From an uncultured Peptococcaceae bacterium (GTDB lineage: Bacteria > Bacillota > Dehalobacteriia > UBA4068 > UBA4997), in assembly GCA_947626615.1 (NCBI GenBank), contig CANQSW010000071.1, forward strand, positions 1 to 7,027: a stretch of DNA of 7,027 nucleotides, written 5' to 3'. Below the pieces are notes generated by a model. The model searched no databases, was not told the DNA's origin, and saw only the letters and a list, made by a program, of their open reading frames with translations. Made by a program: the position numbers and the translations under genes. Shown one piece after another: positions 1 through 6,538 of the stretch (its first letter is position 1; each line of letters opens with the position of its first letter).

Positions 1-181
1 AAAGCCAGCCGCCGTGTATGCGCCCCTGCGAGTTCAGGTGCATGCTCCGCACCTCCATACGCAGATGCGCGAAGCCCGGCGCAAGCTCCACCAGACTGAT
101 GCCGTAGAGCCGGGCGAAATTGTCATATTCGTTCATGCAGCGGATCTTTTCCTGCTGCGCCGCCTGCCGAAACGTAGTCAC
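1..181 (-). CDS. PaaI-family hotdog-fold thioesterase, N-terminal 60 codons only (cut by the left window edge)
   Basis: The first 60 residues of a protein that runs off the left edge. Reading the minus strand from a GTG at 181 gives MTTFRQAAQQ..., then a stretch at residues 21-58 that matches the start of PaaI-like hotdog thioesterases: FARLYGISLVELAPGFAHL, then MHLNSQGRIHGG. In this family the Asn (here N50) and the His-Gly-Gly (H56-G58) lie in the acyl-CoA thioesterase active-site region; the catalytic acidic residue normally comes later, outside this window. The likely role is hydrolysis of a small acyl-CoA or aryl-CoA in the cytoplasm; the substrate cannot be told from this piece. The GTG start is chosen because a perfect AGGAGG lies 10 bases upstream; an in-frame ATG at 136 is the alternative but leaves less sequence before the fold. 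The gene starts 17 bases after the pgi stop, so it is probably cotranscribed with the glycogen genes. Confidence 0.8.
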   Translation of the reverse strand, partial: MTTFRQAAQQEKIRCMNEYDNFARLYGISLVELAPGFAHLRMEVRSMHLNSQGRIHGGWL

Positions 182-191
182 TTGCCTGCCG

Positions 192-197
192 CCTCCT
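192..197 (-). promoter_or_regulatory. Ribosome binding site for the thioesterase gene
   Basis: The minus strand reads AGGAGG here, a full Shine-Dalgarno core, ending 10 bases before the GTG at 181. It begins just after the pgi TAA (199-201). It is the main reason to prefer the GTG over the in-frame ATG at 136, whose upstream sequence has only a weak AGGA. Confidence 0.65.
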
Positions 198-198
198 C

Positions 199-1755
199 TT
201 ATTCCGCCTGATAGCTGAATTTGCCGTCTTTAGCGGCGATCTCCGGCTGATTTGCCGCCAGATGCCGCAGGATATGCCAAAGCTGGCGCTCGCTGCCGCC
301 GCACGCGGCCGCCAGCTGCGCCGCGTCGAACGCTTCGCCCGGATTGGCCGCCAGATACTTATAGACGCGGTTTTTCAGCGCGATCAGCTCGCCCGCCGCC
401 TTTTTGCCGAATTCCACCGCCGGCTGATGATAGGCGTTGATGCCGACGAAATCGGCGTAGAAGCCGACGGCCCGCTCGAACAGCGCGATCAGCATACCGA
501 CGTAATAAGCCGACACCTCCGGCACGGTGATGATCACGCTCTTTTGGCCGTGGTCGGCCAGCGCCTGGCTCGTGCCGAGCAGAAAGGCCTGCAAATAATC
601 GCCGCTGGTGCTCTCCTCGCGCACTATGGGAGAAGCGCCCGCGCGGTCACGCAATGCCTCGACGAACACCACGAAAGCGTTCGCCGGGCCGGCCACCAGC
701 TGCTGCACGTATGAGTGCTGGTCGGACGAGCCTTTGTTGCCCAGCACCGCCAGCCCCTGCCGCACGCTCCGCCCCGCCAGATCGAACTCTTTGCCGAGCG
801 ATTCCATGACCAGCTGCTGCAAATATTTGGCAAACAGCGCCAGCCGGTCTTTATAGGGCAGCACGGCCATCAGGCTGCCGCCCTGCCCGCCCGTCTGCCG
901 ATACCAGAACAGCGCCAGCAGCAGCGCCGGGTTGGCCGCCGCCTCCTGCCGCCCCAGCTCGTCGCAGGCCGCCGCGCCGGCCAGCAGCGCCCCGGTGTCT
1001 ATGCCTTGCAGCGCCAGCGGCAGCAGCCCCACGGCGGAAAGCACCGACGTGCGGCCGCCCACCCAATCCCACATCGGGAAGGCCGCCAGCCATTTTGCCG
1101 CGCCCGGCGCGGTGTCGAAAGCGCTGCCCTGCTGCGTTATGCGCACGGCGTTGGCGTAGAAATCCAGCTTGTGCGCGGCAAACAGCGCCTGCGTCTCCAC
1201 CAGGCCGTTCTGCGTCTCGATCGTGCCGCCGCTTTTGCTGATGACGATAACCAGCGTCTGCGCCAGCGCGTCCCTCTCAATAAGCTCGGCAAAGACCGCG
1301 TCCATACCGTCCGGGTCGGTGTTATCGATGAAATGCAGCCGTATCTTATCCTGCCGCGTCGCCAGCGCCTGCGAGACGAACACCGGCCCCAGGCTGCTGC
1401 CGCCGATACCGATGACCAGCGCGTCGGTGAACGGCTTGCCGCCGCAGCCCAGCACCTCGCCCGCCTGGACGCGGCGCGCGAATTCGTCTATATCCCGGCG
1501 CGTGCCGGCAATCGCGGCCGCGATCTCCGGCGTGGGGGCAAGCTCCGGCCGCCGCAGCCAATAATGCCCCACCATACGCCCCTCGTCCGGGTTGGCGATT
1601 GCGCCCGCCTCCAGCGCCCGCATAGCCGCCAGCGCTTTTTCGCAGAGCGCCGCGTTTGCCGCCAGCTCCAGCGGCCCGGCGTTGCCGAGATCGAGCGAAA
1701 GCCCGCTGGCCTCGTCCAGATAAAGCGGCCAATCCGGCCTTTCCGTTATCTTCAT
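199..1755 (-). CDS. pgi: Glucose-6-phosphate isomerase, cyanobacterial-like form with C-terminal extension
   Basis: Complete 518-residue phosphoglucose isomerase, a cytoplasmic enzyme interconverting glucose-6-phosphate and fructose-6-phosphate. Two SIS sugar-phosphate folds are seen: IGIGGSSLGP (115-124) and the phosphate-binding SKSGGT (173-178). The family signature appears as DWVGGRTS (230-237), with Thr where most isomerases have Phe or Tyr. By analogy with characterised isomerases, the catalytic residues are E318 in MESLGKE, H347 in SSDQHSY, and K451 in VEFGKK. The usual PGVE is PAVE here (A446). The motifs GAIANPDEGRMVGHYWLRRP (51-70) and INAYHQPAVEFGKKAA (439-454) closely resemble my recollection of cyanobacterial Pgi. 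Residues from about 456 form a predicted helical tail (AFDAAQLAAACGG, QLWHILRHLAAN) that could be a winged-helix-like subdomain. The ATG start follows a perfect AAGGAGG by 8 bases. The gene begins 15 bases after the GH13-GH77 gene, tying glycogen turnover to glycolysis. Confidence 0.97.
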   Translation of the reverse strand: MKITERPDWPLYLDEASGLSLDLGNAGPLELAANAALCEKALAAMRALEAGAIANPDEGRMVGHYWLRRPELAPTPEIAAAIAGTRRDIDEFARRVQAGEVLGCGGKPFTDALVIGIGGSSLGPVFVSQALATRQDKIRLHFIDNTDPDGMDAVFAELIERDALAQTLVIVISKSGGTIETQNGLVETQALFAAHKLDFYANAVRITQQGSAFDTAPGAAKWLAAFPMWDWVGGRTSVLSAVGLLPLALQGIDTGALLAGAAACDELGRQEAAANPALLLALFWYRQTGGQGGSLMAVLPYKDRLALFAKYLQQLVMESLGKEFDLAGRSVRQGLAVLGNKGSSDQHSYVQQLVAGPANAFVVFVEALRDRAGASPIVREESTSGDYLQAFLLGTSQALADHGQKSVIITVPEVSAYYVGMLIALFERAVGFYADFVGINAYHQPAVEFGKKAAGELIALKNRVYKYLAANPGEAFDAAQLAAACGGSERQLWHILRHLAANQPEIAAKDGKFSYQAE

Positions 1756-1763
1756 CGTGCGCG

Positions 1764-1770
1764 CCTCCTT
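1764..1770 (-). promoter_or_regulatory. Strong ribosome binding site for pgi
   Basis: The minus strand reads AAGGAGG, 8 bases before the pgi ATG at 1755 and directly abutting the TAA of the upstream fusion gene (1771-1773). It is the best Shine-Dalgarno match in the window, and its placement suggests reinitiation or coupled translation. Confidence 0.7.
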
Positions 1771-4700
1771 TTATCTGCCCGCTTCCTTCGCCAGCCGGCT
1801 GAAATCAGCCGCCAGCGTCAGCTTGAATTGCTGCCAGTCCGCCTGCCAGCGCCAGTTGCCCTCGGCCCGGCCCGGCACGTTCAGCCGCGCCTCGTCGCCC
1901 AGGCCGAACATATCCGCCAGCGGTATGATGACCCACGGCGCGGCGCTTTGGTACATTTTTGCGATGATCTGCGGCCGCTGCTCCGCCGCCGGCACGCCGC
2001 CAGCCGCCAGCAGCCAGCCGATCAAAGTCTGGTTGTCGTGCGTGCCGCTGTATAACGCCCGCCCGGCCAGATAAGCCGCGTCGTCCAGCCGCTCCGGCTC
2101 GAACTGATAGACCGCCATGCCGGGATAGCCCGTCAGCTGCAGCAGGTTATAGACCTCTTGGTCCAGCAGGCCCAGATCCTCCGCCAGCAGCGGCAGACGC
2201 CCCAGCTCCGCCTCGATCTGGCGGAAGAAGCTGTGCCCCGGCCCTTTCAGCCAATAGCCGGAGCGCGCGTCGCCGTCCGCCGGTATCGCGTAAAAGGCGG
2301 CGAAGCTGCGGAAATGGTCGACGCGCAGATAGTCGAAATCCTGCAGCGCCACCTCAAAACGCCGCCGCCACCAGCTAAAGCCGTCCTGCCGCATGGCCTC
2401 CCAGTTATAGAGCGGGTTACCCCAGTTCTGGCCGTCCGCCGCGAAATAATCCGGCGGCACGCCGGCGGAAAGCAGCGGCTGCCCCGCCTCGTCCAGCAGG
2501 AAAAGCTCGCGGTGCGCCCAAACGTCCGCCCCGGCCGCCGCGGCGTAAATGGGCAGGTCGCCGATAAGACGCACGCCGTGCTTGTTGGCGTAAGCCTTGA
2601 CCGCCCGCCAATCGCGCCGGAAGAGATACTGTCGGCGGCGGCAGAGCTCCATGCCCTCGGCGTATTCCGCGCAGATACGCGGCAGATCCTCGCGGTCGCG
2701 CTCCGCCTTGGGCCAGCGCTGCCAGGGCAGCCCCGCCCGCGCCTCGGTTATCGCGGCAAAAAGCGCGTAATCCTCCAGCCAGTCGGCGTTTTCCGCGCAA
2801 AATTCCTGATAATCCCGCTGCGGCTCGCCGCTCCAGTCCGTGCGGGCAAAGACCTGCGCCGCCAGGCTCTCCTCGCCGGCGAACATCGAAAGCGGCGTGT
2901 AGGGGGATAAATGCTCCTCCACCGGGTGCAGCGGCAGCACCTGCCAGAGCTTCTGCCCGGCCAGAGCCAGATAATCCACAAAACGGCGGCAGGACGCCGC
3001 CCAGCCCGCCTCGGAGGGCGGCAGGGCCGAAACGGGGCAAAGCACCCCGGCCGCCCTGGGCAGCCTGGGCTTTTCCGGCGCTTTTTGGCGCAGCAGCCAG
3101 ATCTCCGCGCCGTAGGCCGGCAGAGTGCGTTTCAGTTCTTCCTGCGGCTCGACCTCCTCGCCGGACAAAAGCTCCAGCCCCCAGTCAAACGCGGCGGCCG
3201 GCAAAACGGCTTCGCGCGGCTCGCCCGCCCGGTTGCAGAGCAGCCAGATCTCCTCTTCCGCGTCCGGCGCGGCCATATTAGCCTGCTCCGGCCAATAACG
3301 GCGGCAGGCGTAAACGTCGTCGGAGAGGGCCTGCGGCCAGAAATCGCCGTCCACCAGCAGGGGGTATTCCCCGCGCAGGCGGCTGACCGTTCTGTACCAG
3401 GCCAGAATATCCTCGTCCTCGTCGCCCCAGGGGTATGTCCCCCGGTTGAACGGGTCGGCAAAGCCCTCCAGCCCGGCCTCGTCGCCATAATAGATGTGCG
3501 GCACGCCCCGCATCGCAAATTGCAGCAGCGTCAGCAGCTTCAGGCGGCTTTTGGCCAGCGCCCTCTGCTCGTCCGGCAGCGTGAAAAACTCCGCCGCCGT
3601 CTTATCCGCCGGTTCCGCCGCGCCGGAGAGCGCCGTCAGCACGCGCGGCGTGTCGTGCGAGCCCAGCAGGTTCAGCGCCGCGGCAAAATGCTCCGGCGGG
3701 TAGTTCTCCTTCAGACTCAAAAGCGCCGCCGCCAGCTCGCCGGCCGTGCGCTCGCCCAGCAGATAGGCCAAAACCTGCGTGCGGAAAGGATAATTCATCG
3801 TCGCGTCCAGCTCGCCGCCCAAAAGATAGGAGCGCAGCTCGCCGTAGCTTCGCTTGCAGCTCGCGTCCTCCCAGACCTCGCCCAGCACCAGCGCGTCCGG
3901 CTTTTCCGCCCGGGCCGCCCGGCGCAGGTCCTGGATAAATGCGTCCGGCAGCTCGTCCGCCACGTCCAGCCGCCAGCCGGCGGCGCCCAGCCGCAGCCAA
4001 TGGCGCACCACGCCGTCCTCGTCCAGCATAAAGCGGCGGTAGGATTCGTCGTTCTCGTTCACCTCCGGCAGGGCGGAGACGCCCCACCAGCTCGTGTAAT
4101 CGTCGGGATAATTTTTGAATTTGTACCAGGAATAATAGAGCGAATCCGGGCTTTGATACGCGCCCAGATCGGGATAGTTGCCGAATTTGTTGAAATAGCG
4201 GCTGTCCTCGCCGGTGTGGCTGAACACGCCGTCCAGTATCAGGCGGATACCCAGCGCCCGAGCTTCCTCGGCCAGGCGGCAGAAATCCTCCTCCGTGCCG
4301 AAGGCAGGGTCGATCTGGCGGTAATCCGCCGTGTCGTATTTGTGGTTGGAGGTGGCGCGGAAGATCGGGTTCAGATAAAGCGCGGTCACGCCCAGGCTCT
4401 TCAGATACAGCAGCTTAGTGCGGATACCGTCCAGATTGCCGCCGAAAAACGGCCAGCGCACCACGCGGCCCGTAGTGTCGTAGCCGTAAAACGGGCGATC
4501 GTGCCAGCTTTGCTGCACCACGCGGGCCGAGCCGCGCCAATCCTCCCGCGCCGCCCGCTGCTGGCAGGCTTCCCAAGCCGCGCCCCGGCAGAAGCGATCC
4601 GGGAAGATCTGATAGCAAAGCCCCCGGCGATACCATTCCGGCGCGCCCGCCGGGTCATACACCGTCACCTGATAGGAGGGCGGCTCGGTCTGGCTCAGCT

Positions 4701-5037
4701 CCCCCACGCCGCCCAGCCCGGCCGGATTGTTGCCATAAAACAGCAGGTCGCCCGCGGCCTCGCGCAGCAGAAAATAATACCAGAGCAGGCCGGGCTCCTG
4801 CTGCGGCGGCAGCGTGACGGCAAAACGCCGCCCGCCGGCCAGCGGCCGCGCCTCCAGCGGCAGCAGCTCCTCGCCTTTGCCCTCGCGCCAGACGCGCAGA
4901 CTGGCCTCCGTCAGCCAATCGCCCTCGTCGACGTCTTCTTCCCAAACGTCCAGCGCCAGCGTCAGGCTCTCGCCCAACGGCAGCGCGCCAAACGGCGAGC
5001 GGTATTCCGCCCGATGCGAATCATGCAGCAGCTTCAT
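1771..5037 (-). CDS. Bifunctional GH13 amylase/glycogen debranching-type enzyme fused to GH77 4-alpha-glucanotransferase
   Basis: A single 1088-residue cytoplasmic protein (no signal peptide) with two glucan-active halves. Residues 1 to about 135 form an N-terminal beta-rich domain like the carbohydrate-binding or accessory domains of neopullulanase-type GH13 enzymes. The GH13 barrel follows, with all conserved regions: DGVFSH (269-274), GWRLDVADE with nucleophile D358, LGEVWE with acid/base E387, and GSHDT with D462. A beta domain runs to about 650. After a short linker (QKAPEKPRLPR), residues 659-1088 are a MalQ-like GH77 domain: GDLPIY (826-831), the loop PPDYFAADGQNWGNPLY (861-877), nucleophile D907 in LRVDHFR, acid/base E953 in LAEDLG, and D1001 in GTHDNQT. 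Both active sites look intact. Related fusions are annotated as bifunctional GlgX/4-alpha-glucanotransferase, although the GH13 half looks neopullulanase-like rather than true GlgX, so alpha-1,6 cleavage is unproven. The ATG follows GGAG by 9 bases. The gene begins 14 bases after glgA; glycogen trimming or maltodextrin recycling is inferred. Confidence 0.93.
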   Translation of the reverse strand: MKLLHDSHRAEYRSPFGALPLGESLTLALDVWEEDVDEGDWLTEASLRVWREGKGEELLPLEARPLAGGRRFAVTLPPQQEPGLLWYYFLLREAAGDLLFYGNNPAGLGGVGELSQTEPPSYQVTVYDPAGAPEWYRRGLCYQIFPDRFCRGAAWEACQQRAAREDWRGSARVVQQSWHDRPFYGYDTTGRVVRWPFFGGNLDGIRTKLLYLKSLGVTALYLNPIFRATSNHKYDTADYRQIDPAFGTEEDFCRLAEEARALGIRLILDGVFSHTGEDSRYFNKFGNYPDLGAYQSPDSLYYSWYKFKNYPDDYTSWWGVSALPEVNENDESYRRFMLDEDGVVRHWLRLGAAGWRLDVADELPDAFIQDLRRAARAEKPDALVLGEVWEDASCKRSYGELRSYLLGGELDATMNYPFRTQVLAYLLGERTAGELAAALLSLKENYPPEHFAAALNLLGSHDTPRVLTALSGAAEPADKTAAEFFTLPDEQRALAKSRLKLLTLLQFAMRGVPHIYYGDEAGLEGFADPFNRGTYPWGDEDEDILAWYRTVSRLRGEYPLLVDGDFWPQALSDDVYACRRYWPEQANMAAPDAEEEIWLLCNRAGEPREAVLPAAAFDWGLELLSGEEVEPQEELKRTLPAYGAEIWLLRQKAPEKPRLPRAAGVLCPVSALPPSEAGWAASCRRFVDYLALAGQKLWQVLPLHPVEEHLSPYTPLSMFAGEESLAAQVFARTDWSGEPQRDYQEFCAENADWLEDYALFAAITEARAGLPWQRWPKAERDREDLPRICAEYAEGMELCRRRQYLFRRDWRAVKAYANKHGVRLIGDLPIYAAAAGADVWAHRELFLLDEAGQPLLSAGVPPDYFAADGQNWGNPLYNWEAMRQDGFSWWRRRFEVALQDFDYLRVDHFRSFAAFYAIPADGDARSGYWLKGPGHSFFRQIEAELGRLPLLAEDLGLLDQEVYNLLQLTGYPGMAVYQFEPERLDDAAYLAGRALYSGTHDNQTLIGWLLAAGGVPAAEQRPQIIAKMYQSAAPWVIIPLADMFGLGDEARLNVPGRAEGNWRWQADWQQFKLTLAADFSRLAKEAGR

Positions 5038-5051
5038 AGATCATATCTCCG

Positions 5052-6509
5052 TTATTCGCCTAAAATTTGACGGTAAATTTGCACGTAGCGTCTGGCCGAG
5101 CTATCCCAGCTGAGATCCCGCGTCATCGCCCGCCTTCTAAGCCCGCGCCAGACGTCGGGTCGCTCATGGTACACGGCCAGCGCGTTTTGGCAGGCAGCAA
5201 GCAGCTCCCGCGCGTCATAGCCGGCGAAGCTGAAGCCCGTGCCCGCGCCGGTATTTTGGTCGTAGGGCAGGACGCTGTCTTTCAGGCCGCCGGTCTCCCG
5301 CACGATAGGGAGCGCGCCGTAGCGCATGGCGATCATCTGCGCCAGGCCGCAGGGCTCGAATCTGGAGGGCATCAGCAGCGCGTCGCCGCCGGCGTAGAGC
5401 AGATGCGCCAGCCGGTCGCTGAACTCAAAGCGCACGGCGAAGTTGGCGTATTTTTCGCCAAAGCTCCTAAAGGCGTTTTCGTATTTGGCGTCGCCCACGC
5501 CCAGCACAGCCACCTGCAGCGGCTGCTCCAACAGCCCGCTCAGGATAGCCAGCAGCAGATCCAGCCCTTTTTGCTCCGTCAGGCGGCTGATCAGCCCGAA
5601 AAGCGGCAGATCTGGCCGCTCCCGCAGGCCGAACTCCCGCTGCGCCGCCGCCTTGCAGAAAGCCTTGCCGGAGGGCTCGTCCGCGCTGAACGTCCGCGGC
5701 AGCAGAGGGTCGCTCGCCGGCGCGTAGACGTTGGTATCGATGCCGTTCAGTACGCCGTGCAGCACGCCCGCCCGGCGGCGGAACACGTCGTCCAGCCCCT
5801 CGCCGAACTCCGGCGTGCAGACCTCCGCCGCGTAAGCGGGGCTGACGGTGAGCAGGCAGTCGGCGTAGCAAAGGCCGCCCAGCATATAGTTCAGCGCGCC
5901 GTCGCGAATAAGCTGCTCGCGCGCGGCCCGGTTATCCGCCAGACCCAGCACGTCGCCCAAAAGAAAAGGGTCGAATTTGCCCTGAAATTTCAGGTTATGC
6001 ACCGCAAACAGCGTTTTTATCCCCGCATAGCCCGGCTGCTCCCGAAATTGCTCTCGCAGCAGCACCGGCACGAGCGCCGTGTGCCAGTCGTTGCAATGCA
6101 GCAGCTGCGGCCAGAAGCCGCCCAGATGCGGCAGGGCCGCCAGCACCGCCTTGGCGAAAAACGCAATGCGCTCGCCGTCGTCATCGAAGCCGTAAAACGC
6201 GCCGCGCTTAAAGTAATATTCGTTGTCTATGAAGTAATATTCCAGCCCGCGGTAGGTCAAATGCTCCACGCCGCAATATTGCCGCCGCCACGCCAGCTCC
6301 AGCGGAAAATCCGCCGCGTGCTCCAGCTTTTGGGCCAGCTCCGCCGGCATGGCGGGGAGCTTGGGCAGGATAACGCGCACGTCGGCTCCGGCCTTTTGCA
6401 GAGCCTGCGGCAGGCTGCCGCCCACCTCGCCCAGGCCGCCCGTTTTGCCGAAAGGGTCGGCCTCGAAGCTGGCATACAGCACCCGCGGCCGTTGACTATT
6501 TTTTGTCAT
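5052..6509 (-). CDS. glgA: Glycogen synthase, GT5 family (ADP-glucose dependent)
   Basis: Complete glycogen synthase of 485 residues, the usual size for bacterial GlgA. It transfers glucose from ADP-glucose to the non-reducing end of an alpha-1,4-glucan. The N-terminal Rossmann half carries the ADP-glucose-binding KTGGLGEV (22-29), FIDNEYYF (93-100), HCNDWH (138-143) and VHNLKFQG (170-177). The C-terminal half carries LNGIDTNVY (254-262), GLISRLTEQKG with R309 and K314, and PSRFEPCGL with the catalytic-site E385, followed by RETGGLKDS. All landmark residues of GT5 are present and no frameshift is seen. The start is uncertain: ATG at 6509 has a weak GGA 10 bases upstream, while an in-frame GTG at 6518, which would add three residues, has no usable Shine-Dalgarno. 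The gene lies 29 bases after the glgD stop (20 with the GTG), consistent with one transcript. Confidence 0.97.
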   Translation of the reverse strand: MTKNSQRPRVLYASFEADPFGKTGGLGEVGGSLPQALQKAGADVRVILPKLPAMPAELAQKLEHAADFPLELAWRRQYCGVEHLTYRGLEYYFIDNEYYFKRGAFYGFDDDGERIAFFAKAVLAALPHLGGFWPQLLHCNDWHTALVPVLLREQFREQPGYAGIKTLFAVHNLKFQGKFDPFLLGDVLGLADNRAAREQLIRDGALNYMLGGLCYADCLLTVSPAYAAEVCTPEFGEGLDDVFRRRAGVLHGVLNGIDTNVYAPASDPLLPRTFSADEPSGKAFCKAAAQREFGLRERPDLPLFGLISRLTEQKGLDLLLAILSGLLEQPLQVAVLGVGDAKYENAFRSFGEKYANFAVRFEFSDRLAHLLYAGGDALLMPSRFEPCGLAQMIAMRYGALPIVRETGGLKDSVLPYDQNTGAGTGFSFAGYDARELLAACQNALAVYHERPDVWRGLRRRAMTRDLSWDSSARRYVQIYRQILGE

Positions 6510-6538
6510 TAAATTCACGTCCGTAACAGAAATTTGGT
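6510..6538 (-). promoter_or_regulatory. glgD-glgA junction with weak translation initiation signal
   Basis: This short gap is AT-richer than its surroundings and carries only GGA, 10 bases before the ATG at 6509, plus an in-frame GTG at 6516-6518. The Shine-Dalgarno is much poorer than those before pgi and the thioesterase. No promoter with both -35 and -10 boxes is evident. Translation of glgA may depend on ribosomes finishing glgD; that is inference. Confidence 0.35.

Noticed and set aside
14..211. Short plus-strand open frame opposite the thioesterase start.
   Set aside because: It overlaps the thioesterase coding region and the pgi stop, has no recognisable domain, and the minus-strand reading gives a clear family match.
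3055..3087. Possible transcription terminator or gene boundary in the linker between the GH13 and GH77 halves.
   Set aside because: The repeated CCTGGGC and short T-runs do not form a stem followed by a U-tract, and the reading frame is continuous across it with no internal start codon at the boundary.
2911..5070. A 719-codon open frame on the plus strand opposite the fusion gene, with similar long plus-strand frames at 715-2055, 2158-2910 and 5067-6512.
   Set aside because: These lie exactly in the phase where plus-strand stops require TTA, CTA or TCA codons in the real minus-strand genes. Those codons are rare in a GC-rich gene, so long mirror frames arise by chance. Their translations are rich in Arg, Gln, Ala and Pro and resemble no family I know.
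6492..6520. Possible plus-strand promoter: TTGACT at 6492-6497.
   Set aside because: No -10-like hexamer occurs at 16-18 bases; the AT-rich TTAAAT lies only 11 bases downstream. It falls inside the glgA start region, and no plus-strand gene follows.
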